This document shows positions 17,685 through 27,123 of a DNA stretch of 64,000 nt, in pieces. The position numbers were made by a program, and so were the translations under genes. This DNA comes from Rhodospirillum sp047263945 (lineage in GTDB: Bacteria > Pseudomonadota > Alphaproteobacteria > Rhodospirillales > Rhodospirillaceae): the NCBI RefSeq assembly GCF_047263945.1, contig NZ_JBLAVB010000006.1, positions 310,001 to 374,000 of the forward strand, in the 5' to 3' direction. The notes below the pieces were generated by a model. The model saw only the letters and a list, made by a program, of their open reading frames with translations, was not told the origin of the DNA and ran no database searches. Position 1 is the stretch's first letter. Every line of letters starts with the position of its first letter.

Positions 17685-19787
17685 ATGATTCCCGTGACCG
17701 ACCTCACCGCCGAACAGGCCGCCGAGGACCTGGCCCTTCTGGCCGCCGAGATCGCCCGCCATGACGCCCTGTACCACGGCAAGGACGCGCCAGAGATCAG
17801 CGATGGCGATTATGACGCCCTGGTCCGACGCAATCGCGAGATCGAGGCCCGGTTCCCCGAACTGATCCGCGAGGACAGCCCCTCCCGCAGGGTGGGCACC
17901 GCCCCCACCGAGGGGTTCGACAAGGTCACCCATGCCGTTCCCATGCTCTCGCTCGGCAACGTCTTCGACGACGACGAAGCCCGGGAGTTCGACCAGAAGA
18001 TCCGCCGGTTCCTCAGCCTGGACGCAGAAGCCCCCATCCCCTATGTGGCCGAGCCCAAGATCGACGGGCTGTCCTTCTCGGCCCGCTACGAAGGAGGGCG
18101 ATTCGTCCGCGCCGCCACCCGTGGCGATGGGACGACGGGTGAGGACATCACCGCCAACATGATGACCATCGCTTCCCTGCCCAAAACCCTGTCGGGTGAG
18201 GATCTGCCCGCCATCCTTGAGGTGCGGGGCGAGGTCTACATGGGTAAGGCGGACTTTCGCGCCTTGAACGCCCGGCAAGTGGAACGGGGCGGCAAGGTCT
18301 TCGCCAATCCGCGCAATGCCGCCGCAGGCTCCCTGCGTCAGTTGGATTCCAAGATCACGGCGGAGCGGGCCTTGAGTTTCTTCGCCTATTCCTGGGGCGA
18401 AGTCGACGGCCTGGAGATGGCCAGCCACCACGAGTTCCTGGAGCGCCTGCGCCGTTGGGGATTTCCGGTGAACCCGGAAACCCGGATCTGCGAGGGGGTT
18501 GAAGCTCTGGTCGAAGCGACCGCCGAGCTGGCCCTGAAACGGGCGGAGCTGGATTACGACATCGACGGTGTTGTCTACAAGGTGGATCGCATCGACTGGC
18601 AGAAACGGCTGGGCTTCGTCAGCCGCGCGCCACGCTGGGCCATCGCGCGAAAATTCCCCGCCGAACAGGCCCAAACCCGGATCAACAGGATCATCGTCCA
18701 GGTGGGCCGCACTGGTGTGCTCACCCCCGTCGCCGAGTTGGAACCGGTGACCGTGGGGGGCGTGGTGGTCAGCCGGGCGACCCTCCATAACCAGGACGAA
18801 ATCGACCGCAAGGATATCCGGCTTGGCGATATGGTGACGATCCAGCGGGCCGGAGACGTCATCCCCCAAGTGGTGGAAGTCCTGCTCGACCAGCGGCCCG
18901 AGGACAGCGCCCCCTATGCCATGCCCGAAACCTGCCCGGTCTGCGGATCCCATGTGGTCCAGCAGGAGGGCGAGGTAGCCCGGCGCTGTTCCGGTGGGTT
19001 AACCTGCCCGGCCCAGGCGGTAGAGCGGCTGAAACACTTTGTCTCGCGCAATGCCTTTGATATCGAAGGACTGGGCGGCAAACATATCGAGGCCTTTTAT
19101 GAACGCGGAGAGATCCGCGCGCCCGCAGACATCTTCCGTCTGAAGGAAACGGACGACGCCAACAGCCTGATTAAACTGCGCAATCGGGAAGGCTGGGGCG
19201 CCAAATCGGCGGAGAACCTGTTCAAGGCCATCGATGAGCGGCGGGTCATCGGGCTCGACCGCTTCATCTTCGCCCTGGGTATCCCCCAGGTGGGCCAAGC
19301 CACTGCCCGCCTGCTGGCCGAACATTACCCCTCCCTGTCCACCTTGCGCACCGCCATGGAGGCAGCAGGTACCGGAGCGGGGGAGGAAGAGGACAACGAG
19401 GCCTTCACGGCATTGAAAAACATCAACGGGATTGGCCCCTCCATGGCCCGGGACCTGGTGGCCTTCTTCGCCGAGAAGCACAATCAGGACGCCCTGGACG
19501 CCCTGGACGCCCAATTGACCGTGACCGATTTCGAACGTGTGGCCATCGGCGGAGACAGCCCCTTGTCGGGCAAGACCATCGTTTTCACCGGAACCATGGA
19601 CACCATGAGCCGGGGCGAGGCCAAGGCCCGGGCCCAGGCCCTGGGAGCCAAGGTCGCCGGATCGGTATCGTCCAAGACCGACTATGTCGTGGTCGGTGCC
19701 GACGCCGGATCGAAGGAAAAGAAGGCCCGCGACCTGGGACTCGCGATCCTGACGGAGCAGGACTTCAGGGAGATCATCGACGCATGA
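17685..19787 (+). CDS. ligA: NAD-dependent DNA ligase
   Basis: Essential replication and repair ligase. The 700 residues follow the usual order: Ia domain (YDALVRRNREIEARFP), adenylation domain with the active-site Lys in EPKIDGLSFS near residue 124, OB fold, a zinc finger with four Cys (CPVCGSHVV...RRCSGGLTCP), helix-hairpin-helix repeats and a C-terminal BRCT domain (LSGKTIVFTGTMDTMSRGEAK). The ATG at 17685 is chosen over a TTG at 17640, which would add 15 residues. The stop overlaps the next gene by four bases (ATGA), indicating translational coupling. Confidence 0.97.
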   Translation: MIPVTDLTAEQAAEDLALLAAEIARHDALYHGKDAPEISDGDYDALVRRNREIEARFPELIREDSPSRRVGTAPTEGFDKVTHAVPMLSLGNVFDDDEAREFDQKIRRFLSLDAEAPIPYVAEPKIDGLSFSARYEGGRFVRAATRGDGTTGEDITANMMTIASLPKTLSGEDLPAILEVRGEVYMGKADFRALNARQVERGGKVFANPRNAAAGSLRQLDSKITAERALSFFAYSWGEVDGLEMASHHEFLERLRRWGFPVNPETRICEGVEALVEATAELALKRAELDYDIDGVVYKVDRIDWQKRLGFVSRAPRWAIARKFPAEQAQTRINRIIVQVGRTGVLTPVAELEPVTVGGVVVSRATLHNQDEIDRKDIRLGDMVTIQRAGDVIPQVVEVLLDQRPEDSAPYAMPETCPVCGSHVVQQEGEVARRCSGGLTCPAQAVERLKHFVSRNAFDIEGLGGKHIEAFYERGEIRAPADIFRLKETDDANSLIKLRNREGWGAKSAENLFKAIDERRVIGLDRFIFALGIPQVGQATARLLAEHYPSLSTLRTAMEAAGTGAGEEEDNEAFTALKNINGIGPSMARDLVAFFAEKHNQDALDALDAQLTVTDFERVAIGGDSPLSGKTIVFTGTMDTMSRGEAKARAQALGAKVAGSVSSKTDYVVVGADAGSKEKKARDLGLAILTEQDFREIIDA

Positions 19788-20638
19788 CCGGGAAAGGCCT
19801 GGACACAAAGGACCCAGGGGACTCGGACCAGGGGACCGTATCCGTGGAAGACCTGGACTTGGATATCGGGGGTGTCCACCTCAAGGGACGCTGGCTGACC
19901 CCCAACGGTGTGGACACGGGGCCGGTGTTGGTCTTCTTGCATGAAGGCCTGGGCTGCATCCGCATGTGGAAGGATTTCCCCGAACGCCTTTGCCGTGCCA
20001 CGGGGCTGCGCGGGTTCCTGTACGAGCGGCAGGGTTTTGGCGGATCCGACCCCATCCCCGTGGGGCCACGCCCCTTTGACTACCTGCATGTTGAAGGCGA
20101 ACAGGTCCTTCCCCAGGTCCTTGATCAGGTCGGCATCCGGCCCCGACAGCATATCCTGATCGGCCATTCGGACGGCGGCACCATCGCCCTGTTGTTCGCG
20201 GCGGCCCGCCCCATGGAACCGCTCGCCGCCATTACCGAGGCCGCCCATGTCTTTGTGGAAGACGTGACCATCGCCGGAGTCCTGGACGCCAAAACGGCCT
20301 GGGAAACGACGAACCTGCGCGATCGCCTTGCCCGTTACCATGGGGAGAACGTGGATGGGGCCTTCCACGGCTGGAACGACACCTGGAGGAGGTCCGCGTT
20401 CAAGGGCTGGACCATGGTTGATGAATTGCCGGATATCCGCTGCCCCCTGCTGGTGATCCAGGGAGAGGAGGACGAATACGGCACGCAAATGCAGGTGGAA
20501 GAGATCCTCCGCTGGTCAAGCGGCCCGGCGGAGGGCCTGATGATCCCCAACTGCGCCCATATCCCCCATTTACAAGCCAAGGATTCCGTCTTGGGCGCCA
20601 TGGGTGAGTTCATCGAACGGGTGCTCCACCAGGGCTAA
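19784..20638 (+). CDS. Alpha/beta hydrolase
   Basis: A 284-residue alpha/beta-hydrolase fold protein. VLVFLHEGLGCIRMWKDFP is the oxyanion strand, YERQGFGGSD follows, GHSDGG near residue 127 is the nucleophile elbow with Ser, and VIQGEEDEYGT and CAHIPHL near the C-terminus supply the likely Asp/Glu and His. There is no signal peptide. It is coupled to ligA by an ATGA overlap, but the ligation and hydrolase functions have no evident link. The substrate is unknown. Confidence 0.88.
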   Translation: MTGKGLDTKDPGDSDQGTVSVEDLDLDIGGVHLKGRWLTPNGVDTGPVLVFLHEGLGCIRMWKDFPERLCRATGLRGFLYERQGFGGSDPIPVGPRPFDYLHVEGEQVLPQVLDQVGIRPRQHILIGHSDGGTIALLFAAARPMEPLAAITEAAHVFVEDVTIAGVLDAKTAWETTNLRDRLARYHGENVDGAFHGWNDTWRRSAFKGWTMVDELPDIRCPLLVIQGEEDEYGTQMQVEEILRWSSGPAEGLMIPNCAHIPHLQAKDSVLGAMGEFIERVLHQG

Positions 20639-20640
20639 AA

Positions 20641-20789
20641 ATTGGGCGATTGCCCAAGCCCATTTGGGGGCAAATGCCCCCAAACCCCCATTTTTCTTTT
20701 ACAAATTAATGCCCGGGGTCTGGGGCCTTTCGGCCCCAGTAGGGGACGGGGCAAAGCCCCGTGACGGGAAAGCCGACTGTCGTTTACCG
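20641..20789. repeat. Dispersed GC-rich palindromic element, copy 2
   Basis: Modules are GGGCGATTGCCC, TTGGGGGCAAATGCCCCCAA, GGGGCCTTTCGGCCCC and GACGGGGCAAAGCCCCGTG, then the end motif ACTGTCGTTTACCG. It lies between convergent genes and may also stop transcription: the second palindrome is followed by a T-rich run near 20691. Confidence 0.8.
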
Positions 20790-20799
20790 AGCCAAACGC

Positions 20800-21474
20800 T
20801 CACCCCACTAACGCCGCCGGATCAATGCCGAACAACGGCCCATGGAGCCTTAGAAGGGCGAAATACAGCAACAGCCCATACAGCACCGTCCGCCCTGTCG
20901 GCAGCTTTTGGGACAGGGGCACCGTCGCCATGGCGCGCTCCCATTGGGCCAAGCGCTCCGCCCCATGGCGTCGAGCGGCCTTGCGTCGGGCGATCCGGGG
21001 TCCCAGCAAAGACAGAACCAACATGGGACCAAACACCAACAGCCCCGCCAAATCTCCATTGGCCAAGACATGGCCCGCCGCCCAAAGCGCCATGCCCGCG
21101 AACAGGGGATGGCGCACCAATCCCGCCAATCCCGGGCGCTGCGGATCAAAGGCCCGGCGGTTAAAACTCAGACTGAAGGGATTGGCTTCTATCAGAGAAG
21201 CGGTCCAGAGGATGGACACGATCGGCATCCCGCCGACCAGCAGGTAAGCCACCCAGGATTGGGGCGGCCAAAGCTCCAGATAGGGCGCACGCAGGGCGGC
21301 GGAGATCACCCAGCCCACCAGCCCCAGGGACAGCAGAGAATAGGCGACCAGATAGACCCGCTCCCCCAATGCGCTCACGAGCCGACTGCGGGCACCGGGC
21401 AATCCCGCAACCGCGTGGGACCCCAGAAACACGACCAGGGCCAGGGCCAATTCTCCAAAGCCTCCCAAGACCAT
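20800..21474 (-). CDS. NnrU family membrane protein
   Basis: A 224-residue polytopic membrane protein with five or six hydrophobic segments (LALALVVFLGSHAVAG, VYLVAYSLLSLGLVGWVIS, WVAYLLVGGMPIVSILW, LLVFGPMLVLSLLG, VLYGLLLYFALLRL). LVRHPLFAGMALWAAGHVLANGD is the family signature, resembling isoprenylcysteine methyltransferase-type proteins. NnrU was named from denitrification loci, but no denitrification gene is present here. Its ATG overlaps the upstream stop by one base (TAATG), so it is the last gene of a three-gene minus-strand operon. Confidence 0.88.
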   Translation of the reverse strand: MVLGGFGELALALVVFLGSHAVAGLPGARSRLVSALGERVYLVAYSLLSLGLVGWVISAALRAPYLELWPPQSWVAYLLVGGMPIVSILWTASLIEANPFSLSFNRRAFDPQRPGLAGLVRHPLFAGMALWAAGHVLANGDLAGLLVFGPMLVLSLLGPRIARRKAARRHGAERLAQWERAMATVPLSQKLPTGRTVLYGLLLYFALLRLHGPLFGIDPAALVG

Positions 21475-21749
21475 TAGTCCTTATCCTGGTCCGCCTTCGG
21501 GGCCGCCTCCAGATCCTTCAAAGCCTGAATGGCCTTTTCCCTGTGGAGCTTGGTCACGAGTAACTTTTCCTCGAATTTCAGGCGCTCGGCCTCATCCTTG
21601 GCGGCATCGCGCTTTTCCCGGAATTTCCGCGACCGTTTGCGCAGTTTTTTTGCCGTGTCCTTCAAGGCCTTGCGGGTCTTGCCCTTGCCCTCCTTCTGGA
21701 TGTCCTCGATCAAACGTCGCGCCAGGGCGATCAGTTTGTTGGTGCTCAT
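21474..21749 (-). CDS. Small lysine-rich coiled-coil protein
   Basis: A 91-residue protein, MSTNKLIALARRLIEDIQ onward, dominated by charged heptad-like sequence (KKLRKRSRKFREKRDAAKDEAERLKFEEKL), predicting one long helix. No family is recognised. The ATG at 21749 overlaps the cotransporter stop by four bases, and its own stop overlaps the NnrU start by one, so it is translationally coupled on both sides. That argues it is a real gene. Function is unknown. Confidence 0.72.
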   Translation of the reverse strand: MSTNKLIALARRLIEDIQKEGKGKTRKALKDTAKKLRKRSRKFREKRDAAKDEAERLKFEEKLLVTKLHREKAIQALKDLEAAPKADQDKD

Positions 21750-23605
21750 GTCTTCCCCTTCCCGCCGGCAGGCGGTGTGCCGTGGCCCAGGGCCATCACC
21801 TCGCCCTCGGTCAGGGCGAGGCTGTCGGCCACATTGGCATCGCCCTCTTTGTTCACGCCGACCATGGACAGGGCGGCATCGGCGAGGTTCCATACTATCC
21901 GACGGGCATAGCCAAAATCATTGACCAATGATGTCGCCACCGTACCAGGCATGGCACCCGCACGAATCAGGCGGTCCATGTGGCCATCGGCCATGGGGTC
22001 AGCACGCTCCATATCCACCTTCACCAGATCCAACGCCAAGGGATCCCGCGACTCCGCGTCCTCATGCAGCAAGACATCCGTGGCCCGCAGCATCTCCGCC
22101 ACAACACAGCGGAGCTTCACATATTCCTCTCGCGCCCGCTCATTGCCCCCCTGGGCCATCCGCGACGCATTCTTATGCAGGTGTTTCATATCCTTGACCG
22201 CCTGGGCCATGCGGTTGGACGCCCGGTACAACCCCATCAGCGGGCGGGTTTCCGACGCCTGAAAAGATCCGGCCCGGGCGATGAACTCGACGATGGCAGC
22301 ATGGAGGGGCTTGATCCGCGTATCGTAGAGCATCTCCACGTCAAGGGTCGGGTCAGGACGAAGGGCCCCCATACGAGCGCGCAGATCCCCCTCCCCGTCC
22401 ACCACCCGGAGATCCAGTCCCAAGGTAATACAGGCCACGTCCCGGGTGTGCTCAAACAGGCGGAACACTTCCTTGCGGGCAGCCTCCAGCGCGGCCTCGG
22501 GAAAAGCGAGGGCCGTCTCGGACAGGTATTTGGGCTGGGTAACCTTGGCCATGTGATCGGGTAGCAGCCGATAGAGAACCTGCTCCAGCCGCCCAACCAG
22601 GGGCAGCATCACGATCACGCCCACCAAGTTAAAGAGACTGTGGAAGATCGCCAATCGCATGGTCATGTCGTCCGGAGCCAACCCAACCGCCAACGCCACC
22701 TCTTCCACCGCCCATTCGAAGCCCGGCAGAGCCAAGAGGGCGACCAAGCCCGTGACCCCATTGAACACCACATGGGCTGCGGCCAATCTGCGTCCCGCAG
22801 CATTGGCCCCCAACGCCCCGATCACAGCCGTGATGGTCGTACCCAGGTTGGCTCCAATAGCCAAAGCCAACGCGTTTTCATAGGTGATTTGACCGGCGGA
22901 CAGCGCGGTCAGGATCAGGATCAACGTGGCATGACTGGACTGCATGATGACCGTCGCAATGGTCCCTAAAAGAGCATAGACCAGCAATCCCCGAATTCCA
23001 GGCATGGCAAAGGCGGCGAGATCGATGGTATCGCGGAAGGCATCGAAGCCGTCCTTCATCTCCTGGATCCCCATGAACAGGAACCCCAACCCCGCCAGCG
23101 CCAGTCCGGCCCCCCGCCCTGCCTTGCCCTTCTGGAAGCTCAGGACCGCGCCCAAAACCAACATGGGCAGGGCATAGACCGCCAGATCGACCTTGAAGCC
23201 CAGCCCAGCCACCAACCAGGCGCCCGTTGTCGTCCCCAGGTTGGCACCGAAAATGATCCCGATCCCCCCGCGCAGGGAGAGAAGACCGGCGCTCATGAAG
23301 GAAATGGTCAGCACCGACACCAGAGAGCTGGACTGCACCAGAGCCGTCACGACCACGCCAAACAACAAAGACATCCAGATTGAGCCCGTACAGCGGCCCA
23401 AAAGGTGCTCCAGCGCGCCACCGGTGAAAGACCGGAAGCCGTCCTCCATGAACCGCATGCCAAACAGGAAAATCGCCACGCCCGCAGCCACCCGGGTGCC
23501 ATCGGGGCTGCTCCAGAACAGCCAGAGCAAAAGAGCCAGGCTGCCGATCAAAAGGACACGTCCGGCCAGAAGGCCCGAGAAAGCGCGCGACAAGGGGAAG
23601 GACAT
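21746..23605 (-). CDS. Na/Pi cotransporter family protein with PhoU-like tail
   Basis: A 619-residue inner-membrane protein. The N-terminal half has eight or more hydrophobic segments and the two inverted family motifs, TALVQSSSLVSVLTISFMSAG near residue 88 and VIMQSSHATLILILTALSAG near 218, with GANLGTT twice (about 120 and 250). The C-terminal third is helical and PhoU-like (LFEHTRDVACITLGLD, AVKDMKHLHKNASRMA). It probably exports or imports phosphate coupled to sodium. It is the first gene of the operon with the coiled-coil protein and NnrU. Confidence 0.93.
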   Translation of the reverse strand: MSFPLSRAFSGLLAGRVLLIGSLALLLWLFWSSPDGTRVAAGVAIFLFGMRFMEDGFRSFTGGALEHLLGRCTGSIWMSLLFGVVVTALVQSSSLVSVLTISFMSAGLLSLRGGIGIIFGANLGTTTGAWLVAGLGFKVDLAVYALPMLVLGAVLSFQKGKAGRGAGLALAGLGFLFMGIQEMKDGFDAFRDTIDLAAFAMPGIRGLLVYALLGTIATVIMQSSHATLILILTALSAGQITYENALALAIGANLGTTITAVIGALGANAAGRRLAAAHVVFNGVTGLVALLALPGFEWAVEEVALAVGLAPDDMTMRLAIFHSLFNLVGVIVMLPLVGRLEQVLYRLLPDHMAKVTQPKYLSETALAFPEAALEAARKEVFRLFEHTRDVACITLGLDLRVVDGEGDLRARMGALRPDPTLDVEMLYDTRIKPLHAAIVEFIARAGSFQASETRPLMGLYRASNRMAQAVKDMKHLHKNASRMAQGGNERAREEYVKLRCVVAEMLRATDVLLHEDAESRDPLALDLVKVDMERADPMADGHMDRLIRAGAMPGTVATSLVNDFGYARRIVWNLADAALSMVGVNKEGDANVADSLALTEGEVMALGHGTPPAGGKGKT

Positions 23606-23754
23606 GGCGGAATGACCCGAAAAAAGGACAAAACAGACTCTCGCAACATTGCCCTATTCTCGCAAAAATCAAGCGCACAATGTGCACAAATCACCCAATG
23701 CGATTAAAAACCCTAGATACCTTCCGGCTTCCCTTGCTAACATGCCCTTTCTGA

Positions 23755-24171
23755 GTGGGGGGATTCCGGTTGAGACTAAAGGGCGGGCGAAAAGGCGCTT
23801 GGCGCGCCCAAGCGATGCTGGTCATCGCTTGGCTGGGTATTCTTATGCCCACGTTCGCCGGGGTTCAGGTTGAAAGCACGCGGGATCCCGTTGTGCGCGC
23901 CATTCTGTCTTCCCTTTGCTTGGCGGCAAACTCCGGCGGCACCCAGGACGGATCGGATGAGTCGACCCCCTCCAAAGACTCCTCCGGCTATCAGTGCTTC
24001 TTCTGCTTTCCCAGCACCAACGCAAGCCATGGCTGCTTGGCCCCGGAAAGCGTCGCCCTGCCTGTCATCGCCCTCAAGCTCGAACGATGGGACACGCCCC
24101 TCGTCGTCCGGCCGCTGTCGCGGCGCCCCATCATTCCCAGGGCCAGGGACCCACCCCTCTCCTTTTCCTGA
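23755..24171 (+). CDS. Small exported cysteine-containing protein upstream of copper receptor (DUF2946-like)
   Basis: A 138-residue protein with a basic N-terminus and one hydrophobic segment (MLVIAWLGILMPTFAG, about residues 21-36), followed by SSLCLAANSGG, CFFCFP and CLAPES cysteines. This resembles DUF2946 proteins often found next to copper or heme receptors. The start is uncertain: GTG 23755, TTG 23770 (behind a GGGGGG run) or ATG 23815, the last lacking the basic signal-peptide region. It lies 56 bases upstream of the copper receptor in the same direction. A metal-linked role is inferred from context only. Confidence 0.6.
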   Translation: MGGFRLRLKGGRKGAWRAQAMLVIAWLGILMPTFAGVQVESTRDPVVRAILSSLCLAANSGGTQDGSDESTPSKDSSGYQCFFCFPSTNASHGCLAPESVALPVIALKLERWDTPLVVRPLSRRPIIPRARDPPLSFS

Positions 24172-24227
24172 CGCCATTCGGCATCCGACGGACGCTGAAT
24201 CAACATCAAAGGAAAAGGATACCACTC

Positions 24228-26333
24228 ATGCCAAGGCATGCCACTTTGGCGCGCATCCTGCTGTGCGCCCCCCTTCCCTTCTTCGCCCTTCCCGCTCTCG
24301 CGGCGGAAGACGCGCCCCCCCCCTCTCCCCTGGCGATCACGGTTTATGGCCAATCGCAGGCGCTGGACGAGACGTCCACCCCCTCGTCGAGCACCTCCAG
24401 CATCGGAGCGAACGACCCGGACACCGGCCCGATTTTGGAAACCGGTGATTTGCTCCGAAACCTCCCCGGCGTCACCGCCTCCCGGGCGGGAGGCCATGGT
24501 TTCGAACCCGTGATCCGAGGCCAACAACAAAACCAACTTACGGTTATAGACAATGGGTCTCAGATCTTTGGCGCCTGTCCCGGCCGCATGGATCCTCCCA
24601 CGACCCTGGCGCGCCCTGGTGACTACGACCAGATCACCGTCATCCGAGGCTATCAAACGGTCACCAACGGCCCTGGGGCAAGCGGTGGAACCATTCTGCT
24701 GGAGAAGCGGCTTCCCCCCATGGACCGTCCCTTTTCCGGATCGGCCTGGGCTGGCTTTGAGTCCAATGGATTGGGCAGTTCCACGGGCTTCACCGCCAAT
24801 GCTGTCCATGAGGGCTATTTCGCCAGCGGAGAAGGAAGCTGGACCAGGGCAGAAAACTACGAGGACGGAGACGGGAGAGACGTCCGGTCCGCCTTCAAAC
24901 AGGTGGGCGGTGGCCTGACCCTGGGCCGCGTTGCGAACGATGGGTCCTTTCTGGAGGCCAACATTTCCAAATCCGCCATTCGGGATGCTTTGTTCAACGG
25001 CATGATGGATAGCCCCAAGACCGACACTTTCTCGGGTCGGGTCCGGGCCAAATATGTGGTCGACGACGCGACCCTCAAGCTGGTGGAAGGGAATTTCTAC
25101 GGAAACGATGTCGATCATCTGATGGACAACTACAGTCTCCGCGACGTCACCGGCATGTATATGAAGACAGACGCCCACTCCAGAACCTTTGGCGGCAAGC
25201 TTTCGGCGAGCCTCGATCTGTTTGGTGCCTCTACCGAGGTGGGCGTGGACGGCCGAACCAACAAGCGCTCGGCCCAAAGTTACATGGGAATGATGGCGCC
25301 TTCACCGCTCATCAGAACCTATTCCTGGCCAGATATTTCCATCACCGAACTCGGACTGTTTGGCGAGACCACCATCCCGGTAACCGAGAATACCCGGCTG
25401 ATCACCGGTGCGCGCATGGATTTCGTCTACACCACTGCGGGGGCAGCCGACAGCCTGCCCGGCGCTGCGATTGCTGGGGCTCGGAGAACGGCCAACTCCC
25501 TCTATTCCGCCTACTATGGGGAAACCTATGGGGATCGCGTCGAACTGAACCTTGGTGGCCTCGCCCGGTTAGAGCATGACCTTTCCAACGGAATTACCCT
25601 CAACGCGGGCCTGTCCCGGTCCGTGCGCACCGCCGATGCCACAGAACGGGGTATCGCCTCGGGCTTTGGGTCGACGGCCCGGGTCGGCAATCCGGACATC
25701 CACCCGGAAAAGCACCACCAGGTCGATATCGGCGCCTCTTGGAAAAACGCACGGGGGGATAACGCCTTCATCGCCAGTTACGTCAACTTGGTCGATGACT
25801 ACATCTTGGCGGACCACGCCAGGGGCGAATACGGGGTTCTGCGAAGCGACGGTGCCCTGATCTATCACAACACCACCGCGCTGCTCACCGGGATCGAGGC
25901 CGGGGTGAACCATCGCGTTTTCGATGACTGGCTGGTGAGTGCAGACTTGGCCTGGACCTTCGGCCAGGACCTAAAAACGAACCGTCCCCTAGACCAGATC
26001 CCTCCCCTGACCATGGGCCTGGGCGCGACCTACGACGGTGGCGGTTGGACCCTGGGAGGCAAGGTGCGGGGGGCCCTCACCCAAAACCGGGTGGATACCA
26101 ACAGCCTGACTGGGACGGGTCAGGACGTCCGGAAAACGCCGGGCTGGGTCACCCTGGACCTTCATGGAACCATCACGGAATTCGACCCCGTGGAAATCAG
26201 CTTTGGCGCGACCAACCTGCTGGACGCGACCTATTCCAACCATCTGAATAAGGCTGCCACCTTCGAGCCAAACGACATCCAAGTGAACGAGCCGGGTCGA
26301 AGCTTCTACCTGAAAGCCACCGTTCGGTTTTAG
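24228..26333 (+). CDS. TonB-dependent copper receptor (OprC-like)
   Basis: Outer-membrane beta-barrel receptor of 701 residues, with a signal peptide (MPRHATLARILLCAPLPFFALPALAAED). The plug domain contains DLLRNLPGVTASRAGGHGFEPVIRGQ and GACPGRMDPPTTL. CPGRM matches the CxxxM copper-binding motif known from OprC. The protein ends in the aromatic FYLKATVRF. The ATG at 24228 is supported by AAAGGAAAAGG upstream. The TAG stop lies inside the left arm of a palindrome (26331). The small cysteine protein just upstream supports a copper-related operon. Confidence 0.9.
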   Translation: MPRHATLARILLCAPLPFFALPALAAEDAPPPSPLAITVYGQSQALDETSTPSSSTSSIGANDPDTGPILETGDLLRNLPGVTASRAGGHGFEPVIRGQQQNQLTVIDNGSQIFGACPGRMDPPTTLARPGDYDQITVIRGYQTVTNGPGASGGTILLEKRLPPMDRPFSGSAWAGFESNGLGSSTGFTANAVHEGYFASGEGSWTRAENYEDGDGRDVRSAFKQVGGGLTLGRVANDGSFLEANISKSAIRDALFNGMMDSPKTDTFSGRVRAKYVVDDATLKLVEGNFYGNDVDHLMDNYSLRDVTGMYMKTDAHSRTFGGKLSASLDLFGASTEVGVDGRTNKRSAQSYMGMMAPSPLIRTYSWPDISITELGLFGETTIPVTENTRLITGARMDFVYTTAGAADSLPGAAIAGARRTANSLYSAYYGETYGDRVELNLGGLARLEHDLSNGITLNAGLSRSVRTADATERGIASGFGSTARVGNPDIHPEKHHQVDIGASWKNARGDNAFIASYVNLVDDYILADHARGEYGVLRSDGALIYHNTTALLTGIEAGVNHRVFDDWLVSADLAWTFGQDLKTNRPLDQIPPLTMGLGATYDGGGWTLGGKVRGALTQNRVDTNSLTGTGQDVRKTPGWVTLDLHGTITEFDPVEISFGATNLLDATYSNHLNKAATFEPNDIQVNEPGRSFYLKATVRF

Positions 26334-26472
26334 AGCATCGAGCGGAAAAGTGGGAGCCAAAGGGAACGCGGAGCGGACAACCGGTTTTCCGGTCCACTCG
26401 ATGCTCTAACTCTATGATTTTAGATCAAATTATCCGCCTTAAATCGATTCCGATTTAAGGCGGTTTGATCTA
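26331..26472. repeat. Two adjacent TAGA/TCTA-bounded inverted repeats
   Basis: The first has perfect arms TAGAGCATCGAG (26331-26342) and CTCGATGCTCTA (26397-26408). The second runs 26421-26472, with arms meeting around ATTC (ATTTAAGGCGG stem) and ends TAGATCAAA/TTTGATCTA. They follow the copper receptor and could terminate it. The rest of the gap to 26678 shows no gene. Confidence 0.85.
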
Positions 26473-26678
26473 GAGGCCACCGCCTCGTGCGACCGTAAGG
26501 CTGTGCACCCAAACAGACCGAGAGGAAACGCGGCCCCCAAGGACCTGCCGCGTTTCCCAACCGAAATAATTGCCTCTGATGTCCTGAACGTCCATAATCC
26601 TCCTCTCCCCCGCCAGTCGAGCCGACGCGGATGCGTCCGGTTCACGTCATCGCGAGAGAGACAGGAACCAAACGACCC

Positions 26679-27080
26679 ATGACCTCCACCTCCATCCCTC
26701 CCCTTATGGCTCACGACAAAGCCCCCCATGCTCCCGGTGTCCGTCCCATGGAGGGATATGACCCCGATTGGTTCGAGCGATTGGAGCGAGCCAAGGCGAC
26801 CCGCCTGGAACTGACGGCCAAACCCGGCGCCTTGACCGCAAATGAGCGGCGCGCCCTGTTCGATGCCCGGCGAGAGGAAGTGGACGCCTTTAACGCCCAA
26901 TTTCAAACGGTTCCTGAATACCGGACCTTTCATTTCGCCCGTGCCCGCCAATTGTTGGAGGACGAAGGAATCGACATGGAGTTGCCCGATTTACCCGAGG
27001 ACTGTACGCGAGAGGATGTGGACCGGTACCTTGGCTTCGTCTTCGACGCGGTCGAAGTGACCAATGGAGAAACCTTTTAA
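26679..27080 (+). CDS. Conserved hypothetical protein
   Basis: A 133-residue soluble, acidic protein (YDPDWFERLERAKATRLELTAKPGALTANERRALFDARREEVDAF, then FHFARARQLLEDEGIDMELPDLPEDCTREDVDRYLGFVFDAV). No family is recognised, but composition and third-position GC are those of a real gene. The ATG at 26679 starts it; the frame is open from 26631. Its 3' end lies in the spacing before, and slightly overlaps, the upstream part of the TIGR02444 frame, so the two are probably co-transcribed. Confidence 0.65.
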   Translation: MTSTSIPPLMAHDKAPHAPGVRPMEGYDPDWFERLERAKATRLELTAKPGALTANERRALFDARREEVDAFNAQFQTVPEYRTFHFARARQLLEDEGIDMELPDLPEDCTREDVDRYLGFVFDAVEVTNGETF

Positions 27081-27123
27081 CGAGACGCCCCAAACCAACG
27101 GAGGACGTCCGGGAGTGGTTAAG

